The notes under the pieces are model-generated. The model worked only from the letters and a program-made list of their open reading frames with translations, had not been told where the DNA came from and ran no database searches. From NCBI GenBank assembly GCA_938048185.1, contig CALIVT010000008.1:1-64000 (forward strand): a stretch of 64,000 nt of DNA. Direction: 5' to 3'. The position numbers were made by a program, and so were the translations under genes. The stretch comes from an uncultured Arenicella sp. (GTDB taxonomy: Bacteria; Pseudomonadota; Gammaproteobacteria; Arenicellales; Arenicellaceae). Shown here one piece after another: positions 42,062 through 51,327 of this stretch. How positions within the stretch are numbered: position 1 is the stretch's first letter; each line of letters opens with the position of its first letter.

Positions 42062-43258
42062 TTGAACAATTCAGATTTACTATCGGCGTCGAATGAAGCG
42101 ATCGCTAGCGGCGATAACGCACGCGGTTTGTTGGCTCTGCGAAAATTCAATCTCAACAATACTGATGATGCGGCCGCTTGGCACCGGCAAGCATTGCTTG
42201 AGGAGCAAATAGGCGATTGGAATAAAGCTGGACATGCTCACCATCAGTGTATCTCGCTCGCGCCAAACAATGTAATTGGCTATCTGTACTTAGGCGCGTG
42301 GCTCAAAGGGAACAATCAACTTGAGTGCGCGGCCGCCGCATTCTCTCTTGCACAGAGCATTGACCCGAACAGCCTTGCGTTGTGGCGATCGCCGGACATC
42401 TCAGACCCGACTCGAAAGCGCTCTCGCGCAGGCGATGAACTGTTGCGTCGCTTCCTGAGCGACCAGCATCGCACCTCGGTTGCAAATAGCCCTAAGACAT
42501 CTCCGGTAGGCGACTCAATATGGACTCGAACACATGACAAGACGGTTAAGTTTAATGAGCCATTGTTTTCCCCAGAACTGTTTTTCATTCCCGGAGTTTA
42601 TCGAAAGCCCATATACAAGGCTTCTGAGTTCACATGGGCGACTGGTCTAATTGAACAATTTGATTCGATAAAACTCGAGCTGGCTTCTGTATTAAATGAG
42701 AATGGCAACGAGGTATTACGCCCGTACCTGCCACAGGAACTCGTTGTAGATGGCGACTTGCAGGGGCTCGCGGGCTCGCTCAATTGGTCTGCTCTGGATC
42801 TCTACAAAGACGGCATACTAAATCAGAAGATCGCTGAGCGATTCCCTGTCACGTTGAGTGCGCTCGAGAAAATCCCCACGTATGGCTTAGACGAAACGCC
42901 GTTTGAGGTATTCTTCTCAATACTAAAGCCAGGGCAGACCATCGCGCCGCATTTCGGGCAATCAAACCATAGTTTAAACGTTCATTTACCAATCAAGGTT
43001 CCAGAACAATGCTATTTGTCTGTCGCGAATGAACGACATCAATGGGAGCCGGGCGAACTTCTTATATTCGACGATAGTTACCTACATTCGGCACATAACG
43101 AGAGTAAAGAAGCGCGAATTGTGCTGATTTTCTCAATTTGGCACCCGTCACTGAGTGCAAAAGAACAGGGCTTGGTTCAAAACTGCTTCAGAGTTCGAAA
43201 ACAATGGCTTGATAGTCGGCTCGCTCTTCTTACTGAATCCAAGGCCGCTTTGTGCTAG
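42062..43258 (+). CDS. TPR-containing aspartyl/asparaginyl beta-hydroxylase-like protein
   Basis: A 398-residue protein. N-terminal TPR-like helices (about 5-105, ending FSLAQSIDPNS) precede an Asp/Asn hydroxylase domain (PF05118 type, about 165-375) with LKPGQTIAPHFGQSNHSLNVHLPI and GELLIFDDSYLHSAHN, whose histidines bind iron, then ARIVLIFSIWHP. The start appears to be TTG 42062, 2 bases after the previous stop; no in-frame ATG is present in the TPR region. It is likely to hydroxylate Asp or Asn residues of a partner recognised by the TPRs. It is convergent with the sulfotransferase gene. Confidence 0.8.
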   Translation: MNNSDLLSASNEAIASGDNARGLLALRKFNLNNTDDAAAWHRQALLEEQIGDWNKAGHAHHQCISLAPNNVIGYLYLGAWLKGNNQLECAAAAFSLAQSIDPNSLALWRSPDISDPTRKRSRAGDELLRRFLSDQHRTSVANSPKTSPVGDSIWTRTHDKTVKFNEPLFSPELFFIPGVYRKPIYKASEFTWATGLIEQFDSIKLELASVLNENGNEVLRPYLPQELVVDGDLQGLAGSLNWSALDLYKDGILNQKIAERFPVTLSALEKIPTYGLDETPFEVFFSILKPGQTIAPHFGQSNHSLNVHLPIKVPEQCYLSVANERHQWEPGELLIFDDSYLHSAHNESKEARIVLIFSIWHPSLSAKEQGLVQNCFRVRKQWLDSRLALLTESKAALC

Positions 43259-43266
43259 GCGCTTAG

Positions 43267-45138
43267 CTACTTTAGTTTCGCTAATTCGGGGATAGCTAAC
43301 TCATAGTTACGCCATCGATCAACCCGTTTATCAGCGATCGGCTGCCGAACTTCCATCTCACTAAACGTAAAACTCTGATTAATCGACTGATGAAACTCGA
43401 GATAGTCCTCGTTCCATGCAAAGCCGCAAAATTCCACAAGCTGCTTACCCACCGTCTTAGGGTATTGCACTAAGTCTTCATAGTTCAGATCGAGCACTCT
43501 ATCGGAATTAAGAGATGCCCAATGCTTCATCAATCGCTCGCTTTGATTATAAAAATGTTCGAGGGATGACCACGATGTAGCGTAGTTATGACCTTCAGAA
43601 AACGCATGACAGTAAATCGACAAGCAAACATCCTTTATCGCGCGATGCATTTGTATCACCCTTGCTTCGGGAAACAGTTTCAGAATCAAGCCTACATTAC
43701 GGAAGTTATGTGGCATTTTATCGGTAAAATATAAGGTCGAAATATCGGGTATTTTTTCTAGATAAGAACTGCGAAGTTGATGCCATTGTTCAGGTGAGAT
43801 TTGATCGACGCTCGGCAACTTACCTGATCTCTGCCTGTATTGAAAATCCGTGGCAACAAACTCTATTGCTTCTAATTCCCCAGCATTAAATACGTCCGAG
43901 TTCTGACCCAGAATACGCTCGACTAAGGTAGTGCCGCTTCTCGGCACGCCGACGATAAAAATGGGTCGCAGATCTTCCCTTACCGTGTTTAGGGCTCCCG
44001 GCATACTCATCACTTGCTGACTAAATTGCTCGATGGTTTGATCAGTATATAACTCGTTACTCGACGAATCATAGGCGCCACTAGAACGAACCAAAAAGCT
44101 TTGCTGCACACCGTTTGCCCGCCTAAATGATTCCGCCGCTGCTTGGTAGTCTTTTAGACGTTCTTGCATCTGTGCCAGCGCGTAGTTCAGCAACGCTTGA
44201 TGATGATGGTTTAACGCTAACACTTGCTCCTCTTTTGCCAGCTCTTGCGTCAAGGTTGCGATGTAACCCGACAGTTGACCCTCGCCCGCCAACTCAGACC
44301 TTATGTTCCACGCCTGTCCGTGGTTGGGCATCCGTTTTAAGACTTCATCTATCGCCTGATTGGCTTGTTCGTAATCTGCATTCAATCGATGAACTTTAGC
44401 CTTAAGCATATAGACCTCGGCACCATCCTCACCGAGTTCTAATGCCGAATCGATGGCTTTTGCGCACTGGTCAGGCAACTGGGCAATCAACAAGAGGTCC
44501 GAGAACCGAAGATAGTCGTTGGCATTCGGTGTCACAATCTCAAGATACTTTTCATAACTAGAAATAGCGGTCGTATAATCTCTATGGCTAGCAGCGGCAA
44601 TAGACAATTCATTTAAGACAAGCGCGTCATTTGGGCGCTCCTTGCTAAGGCGCGTCAATACATTTATCGCTTCTTTCCAACGATTCAACGCGCCGTGCGC
44701 CTTCGCTAATAGCAGCTGATCCGCGGGCAATAAAGTGTTTAAACGCGCCAACATTTGAATTGCGGCGTTGGGTTCCTTCAACGAGAGAAAGACTTCGGCC
44801 AATTTTCCACAAAAAACTGGGTCGTCTCGGCAGTATTTTGACGCTCGTTGAAACGCTATTAGAGCCTCTATTTTCTGGCCAGCCAAACTTAAAGCATAAC
44901 CATAGTTAAATGCAATATCCGCAGCTTCGGGCTCTAGAGAAGACGCACGCTCAAACGAAATCAATGCACGCTTTAAACGGTTCTTGTTCAACGCGATGGT
45001 GCCAAGACCATAGTGCGCTGACGCAGAGTTCTCGTCTAACGCGAGCGCCTCGAGATAGAGCCTCTCGGCCTGCTCGTATTCCCGCATAGAGAGCGCTGAA
45101 TCAGCATTACTAATAATTTTTTCTACACTTTTATCCAA
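43267..45138 (-). CDS. TPR-containing sulfotransferase
   Basis: 623 residues. Residues 1-345 form about nine TPR-like units. The sulfotransferase domain begins with the PAPS 5'-phosphosulfate loop IVGVPRSGTTLV (395-406), followed by RAIKDVCLSIYCHAF for the 3'-phosphate and WRNYE near the end. The family resembles tyrosylprotein and glycan sulfotransferases, transferring sulfate from PAPS. Start TTG 45136-45138 is the best in-frame choice; the first ATG is codon 18. It is third in a minus-strand run with the methyltransferase and the TPR-oxygenase. Confidence 0.85.
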   Translation of the reverse strand: MDKSVEKIISNADSALSMREYEQAERLYLEALALDENSASAHYGLGTIALNKNRLKRALISFERASSLEPEAADIAFNYGYALSLAGQKIEALIAFQRASKYCRDDPVFCGKLAEVFLSLKEPNAAIQMLARLNTLLPADQLLLAKAHGALNRWKEAINVLTRLSKERPNDALVLNELSIAAASHRDYTTAISSYEKYLEIVTPNANDYLRFSDLLLIAQLPDQCAKAIDSALELGEDGAEVYMLKAKVHRLNADYEQANQAIDEVLKRMPNHGQAWNIRSELAGEGQLSGYIATLTQELAKEEQVLALNHHHQALLNYALAQMQERLKDYQAAAESFRRANGVQQSFLVRSSGAYDSSSNELYTDQTIEQFSQQVMSMPGALNTVREDLRPIFIVGVPRSGTTLVERILGQNSDVFNAGELEAIEFVATDFQYRQRSGKLPSVDQISPEQWHQLRSSYLEKIPDISTLYFTDKMPHNFRNVGLILKLFPEARVIQMHRAIKDVCLSIYCHAFSEGHNYATSWSSLEHFYNQSERLMKHWASLNSDRVLDLNYEDLVQYPKTVGKQLVEFCGFAWNEDYLEFHQSINQSFTFSEMEVRQPIADKRVDRWRNYELAIPELAKLK

Positions 45139-45206
45139 AATTGTTCCGTCACTAATATATTGAGTTACTCTCTAAAACCCGCCGACGCGATTTATCAAAC
45201 TACGGA

Positions 45207-46121
45207 TTAGGTGCGACGTTCAGCATCAACTAACCAACCCAGTAAATATTGGTCAGAGACGTCATCTGCGTAATAAGGGCAACAGGTCACCGCGTGCATA
45301 CCGTGATGTTCAAGCGTTGCCGTGAAGTCGCCCATACTTTCTTCTGATTGTGCAACACCGATCATTTGAGAAAGACGCGCGTGTTCAGACCGCACCCGCA
45401 AATTCAACGTGGCTCCTAAATCGATTGCAGCCTTAGGGTCGACCGACATCTGAGCGACAATTTGATTTATTCCAGAAAACACCTGCCCGGATATCTTTTG
45501 CGTCAGCGATACGTCGCTTGCCTGATGCTCAGCCGCTTTTTGTTCTAAGGTTTTTAGTTCAATCTTACCTTTGAGAACACTTAATAGACATTCAATCAAA
45601 CCATCGGGCTTAATCAACTCGGACATCTCGTGAAGGTTTGCCTTTGAGCTACGAACAATTTCACTGTCTGAATGATGTATTAGAAACCTTAACCTGCCAC
45701 CAAGTTTCAACAAGGGCAATACCGCTAAGGATGTGGCCTGTAGTCCGGCATATTCTATTCCAAATTGACTGGTTAACGCGTCAAACGTTTGAGGCTCGAG
45801 CGAGAGCTGGTTAATATCCGTATTCGCAATAAACTCAACCGAACTCAATGCGCCGTGATCGCTCAAATGTTCTAGTGGAGCGATATCAGCTCGATCGACC
45901 CCTGATATTCGATGGTTTTTGTTATCCGCCAATAAAGCGTACGGCACAGCACCGTTGCCAGTAGCGAGATCAAGTATGCGACTCGCGGCTCCAAGTCCAG
46001 ACGAGAAAGTCGACCATAACGTGTTTAACGCTTTCTGATCAACATCTTGATCCGCTGCAACACAGCTGTGCAAGCGATCTTGCGCCCAATAAAGCGACCA
46101 TTCTATATTTTCATTTTTCAT
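45207..46121 (-). CDS. class I SAM-dependent methyltransferase
   Basis: 304 residues. The SAM-binding loop is ILDLATGNGAVPYAL (about 48-62), with the acidic ISGVDRAD strand end and FDALTSQFGIEYA as motif IV. The C-terminal half is a less conserved helical region ending YYADDVSDQYLLGW. The substrate is unknown. It lies between the TPR-oxygenase (36 bases upstream) and the TPR-sulfotransferase (68 bases downstream) on the same strand, so it probably works on the same target. Confidence 0.78.
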   Translation of the reverse strand: MKNENIEWSLYWAQDRLHSCVAADQDVDQKALNTLWSTFSSGLGAASRILDLATGNGAVPYALLADNKNHRISGVDRADIAPLEHLSDHGALSSVEFIANTDINQLSLEPQTFDALTSQFGIEYAGLQATSLAVLPLLKLGGRLRFLIHHSDSEIVRSSKANLHEMSELIKPDGLIECLLSVLKGKIELKTLEQKAAEHQASDVSLTQKISGQVFSGINQIVAQMSVDPKAAIDLGATLNLRVRSEHARLSQMIGVAQSEESMGDFTATLEHHGMHAVTCCPYYADDVSDQYLLGWLVDAERRT

Positions 46122-46157
46122 ATTTTTCTGATTATAGGATGCTTAAATCACAACTCA

Positions 46158-47984
46158 TCATATAGGAATCACATCAAACGGTGATGTTAAACGATACTCG
46201 TTAGCATCACCGTAAAAAGGGTACGTCCCGTGCCAAAAATACGACGGGAAGAGCACGACCGAGCCCTCAGTTGGGGCTATCGTTTTTATAACACATTGGC
46301 GATCACCGATAGGCAATGGGCTTTCCCCGAATTTTATAGCACCCGCTAAGGGATCCGAGCGCGTGTGCATGTTCGAGGGCAGCGAAATATAACAAGATGA
46401 GCTAATCCAACCTTGCGGGTGCACATGATTAACATGAAAACCATTTGCTTGTAACTTCACCGACCACGAACCAGAGAATTGAAAGCTATCTGTTTTTCTA
46501 GACAAAAACGGATGGGTACTATCGTCAGGCAATTCATTAATATAACGATTCAAAATACTACTAATACCGCTTACTAGCTCCTTTATCACTCGGCTTTTAT
46601 CGTGAAACAGGCGCGGAGAAGTTTGAGTTCCCAGTCGCAATGTTTGCGTTAACGGTTGTCGTTGTGCGGTGTGTTGCTTTAACAGTACAGCGTTCAGCTT
46701 TTGGAGAAATTCTGAAAGAGAATGATAGCCTTGCGGAACCGGCAGCTGGTATTGTCGAATAAACTGATCGTAATTATTCAGCCAAGTCGCTCGCGGATCA
46801 TCGCAAAAATTCCAAACCATGCCCTGAAGAGCCCACGTTAACTGACATTGAGGGAGGTCAGCGAATATTCGGTCAATCAACTTTTGAGCGTCTGCGTAAC
46901 GCTCGAGAACAATACATACCTTCACTAGCTGTTGCGCGCGCTCAATTGAGAATTCGCGTTCGACTACCTCCGAAAAGGTGGCGTATGCCTGTTTATACTC
47001 ATGGCGGTCGGCCTGCATTTTTGCTTCTAACTCACGCAAACGGACCGTCGGGCCAAAGGCAGAAAGCGCCTTATCCAATTCGGTTTGGGCTAGCTTTTGG
47101 TTGTTCGTGTTTAGTAGGTAAGAAACATAACTTACTCGTAACTCTTCATTGCTTGGGAATTTATTAATCGCGACCGCATAGCTTGCCCCGCCATCACCAC
47201 CTCGATCAGCTTCCCACAAAATGCTATTTAAACCTTCGTGCGCATCTATATTTTCAGGGTACCTTTCAAGGTGATTGTTGAGTAAGCTGATTGCCTCATC
47301 TATTTGCCCTACTTCATTTAAGGTCATTGCTAGGCTTAATAAAACCTCTGCACGTTGAGAAACGTCGAGCGCTCGCCGATAAAAACTAATAGCCTCTGTT
47401 AACTCTTTACTCAAGTGATGAGTAAGTCCAAGGTTATACAACGCGTTTTGATGATCAGAATTTATTGCTATGACTTCGCGATATTTATTCTTAGCCAACT
47501 CTAATCGATTCGTTTTACGATAGCAGTTGCCAAGAGTAGTCAGAGCGACTAAGTCGCCCTTACTGAGGTTCAATACCTCTATCAGCCGCTGCTCAGCAGC
47601 ATCAAAATTTCCGCTCGCGTAGTAGCAAAGCGCAAGGTTGCGAATCGCATCGAGGTAGGCATCTTGAAGACTAATTGCGCTCAAATAGTGCTTGATTGCG
47701 TGCTCAAATTCGCCACGGGATTTGAGCAGATTGGCAAAATTGTTCAGCACCTGTGGCTGCTTTGGATTTAGCGCTAACGAACGCTCAAAATATTTTATCG
47801 CGTTCTCCGGATCATCGATTTCCTTATACGCGAGCGCCGCTAAATGCACGACATCAGGCTGTCTAGGCCACTGCGCTACAAGTAACTCAAGTTCGTTTAT
47901 TGCCGCTGGCGCTGATCCACTAAACACCACATTAGACAGTCTTTTGAGGGCCTCCTGTAGTGCCAATAAATCATTATTCACCAT
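46158..47984 (-). CDS. TPR protein with C-terminal 2OG-Fe(II) oxygenase domain (PF13759-like)
   Basis: 608 residues. At least six TPRs (about 10-240) and further helical repeats (to about 380) precede an oxygenase domain (about 430-608): SWSVKLQANGFHVNHVHPQGW supplies the first metal ligands in HVNHVHP, then SSCYISLP, VVLFPSYFWHGTYPF the distal His, and RLTSPFDV the putative 2-oxoglutarate Arg. Proteins of this design are common near TonB-dependent receptors in marine gammaproteobacteria. It is first in the three-gene run with the methyltransferase and sulfotransferase. The target is unknown. Confidence 0.82.
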   Translation of the reverse strand: MVNNDLLALQEALKRLSNVVFSGSAPAAINELELLVAQWPRQPDVVHLAALAYKEIDDPENAIKYFERSLALNPKQPQVLNNFANLLKSRGEFEHAIKHYLSAISLQDAYLDAIRNLALCYYASGNFDAAEQRLIEVLNLSKGDLVALTTLGNCYRKTNRLELAKNKYREVIAINSDHQNALYNLGLTHHLSKELTEAISFYRRALDVSQRAEVLLSLAMTLNEVGQIDEAISLLNNHLERYPENIDAHEGLNSILWEADRGGDGGASYAVAINKFPSNEELRVSYVSYLLNTNNQKLAQTELDKALSAFGPTVRLRELEAKMQADRHEYKQAYATFSEVVEREFSIERAQQLVKVCIVLERYADAQKLIDRIFADLPQCQLTWALQGMVWNFCDDPRATWLNNYDQFIRQYQLPVPQGYHSLSEFLQKLNAVLLKQHTAQRQPLTQTLRLGTQTSPRLFHDKSRVIKELVSGISSILNRYINELPDDSTHPFLSRKTDSFQFSGSWSVKLQANGFHVNHVHPQGWISSSCYISLPSNMHTRSDPLAGAIKFGESPLPIGDRQCVIKTIAPTEGSVVLFPSYFWHGTYPFYGDANEYRLTSPFDVIPI

Positions 47985-48017
47985 AGTAATTAGTTTGAAC
48001 TATCTCGAAGAATAAAA

Positions 48018-48043
48018 AAACGGCAAGCCGAAGCTTGCCGTTT
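48018..48043 (-). terminator. intrinsic terminator of the TonB-dependent receptor gene
   Basis: A 10-bp inverted repeat (AAACGGCAAG/CTTGCCGTTT) around a six-base loop. Read on the minus strand it is followed by a run of eight T. It lies 28 bases after the receptor stop, so the receptor is transcribed separately from the TPR-oxygenase operon below it. Confidence 0.9.
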
Positions 48044-48070
48044 CTACTTTACCGAGTTTAGCGGTGCAGT

Positions 48071-50914
48071 CTATCGGAAACGATAGCGCGCACTCGCGAA
48101 TACTCGTGGACCTAACAAGTCATACGTTGATGGGAAAGTATTAACCTGTTCAGCCGCATCACCAAGTGCTGTTGGCTCAGTGTCTAACACGTTATTCACA
48201 CCAAAGTTAACTGAAAAATCATCACTAAAGCGATACGCCGCGTTTAGATCAAGATATACCTCAGAACTAACTTCAGGAACTACTAACGTTGAACGAGCTA
48301 CACCGTCGCCTAACACTAGGTTCTCGTCTTCAGCAGAACTTAGGTATCGAACTAAGCCAGAGAAAGTCCAATCACCAGTTTCTAGCGTCATGCGAGTCGT
48401 CACGACCAGATCATTGCGAACCGAGTTATCGCAGGTTGAACCGAAAACACCAGCACACTCATTGACTGTATCGAGTCCCACAACCGGGGTTACGTCATAG
48501 TCAATAAGGTATGTACCGCGTAAATCCACCGAGAATGTCGAGCCTTCGCTGCCAATGCCAAAACCCAGCTCCTTGCTGTAATTTAAGCCTAAGTCGACAC
48601 CTGAGGTTTCAATCGCACCGATATTTTCGTTTCCTGCAGTAACAAAGTTAACGTTACCGTCGCCGCGACGAGTGACCGCTTGACAGACAGGCGCTGAGAT
48701 ATCTTGAATTTGGTTGAAACAGATATCTAATACGTTGTTAACACCACCACCCAGCACACTAATCGCATCGTCAATTTCAATGCTGAAGTAATCTAAGGTG
48801 ATGTCCAGGTTATCGGTCGGTTGAACAACCAAGCCAACGGTAAACGTGTCAGAACTCTCTTCGTCTAAGTTCGCATTGCCACCGAAGCGACCTTCAATCT
48901 GAGTATTAGTCTGACCAAATACACCAACTTGTCCCGCTGGAACACCCGTCGCTTCACACAACGCAACATCGGTTACACCGGGTTGAAAGCCACCCGCTGA
49001 ACAGGGATCGGTTGCAGGTGGAAAGCCGTTGAAACTGCCAGAGAACAACTCACTTACGTTCGGTGCTCTAACCGCTTCTTGATAACCAATTCGAAGACTG
49101 GCCTTACTAATTGGCGCCCACGTTAACGCAGTCGCAAACGAGCTAACACCACCAATATTAGAATAGTCTGAATAGCGATAAGCGCCCCAGAAATCTAACT
49201 TCTCAACACCAGGACGGTCCGCAATTAACGGAGCAGAAAACTCTGCAAAAAGCTCGGTTACGTCATAACTACCTTCAGTTGGCTGGCCGGCATTGAAGCC
49301 AAGAACGTCACCGGTTGAAAGGAAGCTATCCGGTCTGAAGATTGATTCTTCTTTACGATATTCAGCGCCAACAACCAAGCCCATAGATTCAGAGGCTGAC
49401 GGTAACGTACCTAACACACCCGAAACTGAGAATTGAGCAACCTGTTGCCTAACTTGGGTGAAGTTAGTTGCGCCAACGTTGATGAAATCTCTCGCAGCAG
49501 GTGTAATGCTACCCGCGCCAAAAATATTAAGTGGTACACACCCGTTTGACGGGTCTTGGCACGCAGAACCGTCATCGGTTACAAGCAGAGCCTGACGGAA
49601 ACGCGAATCTGATGCGTCGTTATTTTGCAAACTTGTGCGCTCTAGGTTTGATCTCGAGTAGAAGCCATCGTATGACCAACTATCATTTAGATCACCCTTT
49701 AGACCCAACACGATTCTGCTTCCGTTGCGAGTATCTAAAACTTGTCTAGAACCATTTTCAACCAAACGACGACCAAGGAAACCGAGCGTAGCATTGTCAT
49801 TGCCATTAACGACACCATCGCCGTTTGTATCGGTACGAATGCTGTTTAAGCCGCTTTGAACTGTGGGCGAGAAAAACGGGCTATCAGGGTTAATTGCAAC
49901 GGTTGATAGAAATGCCGGAGTTGGTGCAAGTTCTTGATCGACCTCATTGTTAGTAAAGGTTAACTCGGTATAGAGCCTAGCTTTATCATTAAGATCGTAG
50001 TGCGCTAGTGACGAGATCAGAAAGCGCTCTTGAGGCAACTGCAAAAAGTTATCTGGCGCATAGTTAAAGCGGTCAGCTGGGTCTTGAAATGCGCGTGCGT
50101 CACCGCCGGGCTGAAAAGCCGCAACGTTCGCACCCGGTATGCCAGTGCCAACAACGAGCGTGCCCGGGATACCGGCTGAGCCACCAGGGGTCAGCATGCC
50201 ATTGTTCTCGGTAAGCGCAACTGATGAGAAGTCACGCTCTCCAGCCAGCAATGCTTCACGCTTTGAATAACTGGTGTAGACCACCGCGTTACCACGGCCT
50301 TCGTCAAAATTACCACCAATGGTAAAGTCTAGATTGAATTTTTCAGCGTCGCCTTCAGAAGCAACATCATAAAGGGCAGTAATTTCTGCGCCTTCAAAAT
50401 CATCGATAAGTTGAAAATTCACAACACCCGCAAGGGCATCAGAACCGTATACCGCTGACGCACCACCGGTTGTAACGTCTACCTGCTTAATCAAGGTTCC
50501 AGGAATTGAGTTTAAGTCAACAACACCGGTTTGCGTTGCAGGGATATAACGCCGGCCGTTTACTAAAACTAAGGTTCGGAAAGAACCTAGACCGCGTAAG
50601 TCGACCCGTGCAGTACCATCACCAGGGTTGTTCGAACTTGGGCCAAATGAGGGCAAAGTTTGAGGCAATTCAGCCAACTTTTGCTCTACGTTAAGGTTTC
50701 CTGATAAAAGGAACTCCTCAGAGCCAACAACAGACACGGGGCTAACTGCAGATAAGTCAGCGCGCTTGATGCGTGACCCGGTTACAACGATTTCGTCGAG
50801 GGACTCGGCTTCTTCTTGTGCAAATGCTGCGCCACTAAAGCCGCCAGCAAGCGCAGTAGCAGAACTGACTGCCAGCGCGATCACACTTTTTCTAAATGGG
50901 TTTTGATAATTCAT
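48071..50914 (-). CDS. TonB-dependent outer-membrane receptor
   Basis: 947 residues with a signal peptide (cleaved after AAFAQ), then a TonB box-like DEIVVTGSRIKR, plug domain (about 45-190: VNGRRYIP, DVTTGGASAVYGSDALAGVVNF) and a 22-strand barrel ending in FASARYRFR with terminal Phe. The YGSDALAGVVNF style is typical of carbohydrate or peptide TonB receptors of marine gammaproteobacteria. The ligand is unknown. The start has a GAGGTAAAGAGAG ribosome-binding site. It is transcribed alone (terminator below) but lies directly upstream of the modification-enzyme operon. Confidence 0.93.
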   Translation of the reverse strand: MNYQNPFRKSVIALAVSSATALAGGFSGAAFAQEEAESLDEIVVTGSRIKRADLSAVSPVSVVGSEEFLLSGNLNVEQKLAELPQTLPSFGPSSNNPGDGTARVDLRGLGSFRTLVLVNGRRYIPATQTGVVDLNSIPGTLIKQVDVTTGGASAVYGSDALAGVVNFQLIDDFEGAEITALYDVASEGDAEKFNLDFTIGGNFDEGRGNAVVYTSYSKREALLAGERDFSSVALTENNGMLTPGGSAGIPGTLVVGTGIPGANVAAFQPGGDARAFQDPADRFNYAPDNFLQLPQERFLISSLAHYDLNDKARLYTELTFTNNEVDQELAPTPAFLSTVAINPDSPFFSPTVQSGLNSIRTDTNGDGVVNGNDNATLGFLGRRLVENGSRQVLDTRNGSRIVLGLKGDLNDSWSYDGFYSRSNLERTSLQNNDASDSRFRQALLVTDDGSACQDPSNGCVPLNIFGAGSITPAARDFINVGATNFTQVRQQVAQFSVSGVLGTLPSASESMGLVVGAEYRKEESIFRPDSFLSTGDVLGFNAGQPTEGSYDVTELFAEFSAPLIADRPGVEKLDFWGAYRYSDYSNIGGVSSFATALTWAPISKASLRIGYQEAVRAPNVSELFSGSFNGFPPATDPCSAGGFQPGVTDVALCEATGVPAGQVGVFGQTNTQIEGRFGGNANLDEESSDTFTVGLVVQPTDNLDITLDYFSIEIDDAISVLGGGVNNVLDICFNQIQDISAPVCQAVTRRGDGNVNFVTAGNENIGAIETSGVDLGLNYSKELGFGIGSEGSTFSVDLRGTYLIDYDVTPVVGLDTVNECAGVFGSTCDNSVRNDLVVTTRMTLETGDWTFSGLVRYLSSAEDENLVLGDGVARSTLVVPEVSSEVYLDLNAAYRFSDDFSVNFGVNNVLDTEPTALGDAAEQVNTFPSTYDLLGPRVFASARYRFR

Positions 50915-51327
50915 TCTCTCTTTACCTCTAGTAATGTAAGGAATTATTTGAATTGAGCGTTAGGTAGTTTTAAGAACAACGAGACAAGCGCAAAAGCATC
51001 ATTTTTCGCGAAAAACGAAAGTATGTGGTTTTTGCCGATTGAATCAGATCTTTGTCCATATAAAAGCAATCAGATCGCTTTAATTGAACGACTACGCGAT
51101 CAGCGTCAAAGGTCACGTGGATAATCTTTGTTACCGAATTGTGTCGAGCTTATTACAAGCGTATTAATAAGACAACCTGTCGGTCTATCGAAAAGCACAC
51201 AAAACAGAGGTTTATTCTGTTTTCATTTGCAATACAGAATAATATTCTATTGTTTGTTAATTAGTGATACGTGGTGTGTGAAAAACAACCAACATTGAAT
51301 AAACACTACTTAACATCAGTCTACTAA
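50915..51327. other. 413-base intergenic region upstream of the TonB-dependent receptor
   Basis: AT-rich, with no coding frame. It must hold the receptor's promoter (minus strand) and the end of the ABC operon. A 14-bp perfect palindrome at 51002-51015 is listed separately. No convincing -35/-10 pair was found by eye. Several short A/T tracts (51185-51290) may form part of a terminator for the ABC operon, but no GC stem with a T-tract is clear. Confidence 0.5.
51002..51015. promoter_or_regulatory. 14-bp perfect palindrome, possible operator
   Basis: TTTTTCGCGAAAAA reads the same on both strands and lies 88 bases upstream of the receptor start codon. This is a plausible position for a regulator binding site. 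The regulator is unidentified, and a chance palindrome in AT-rich DNA cannot be excluded. Confidence 0.35.
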
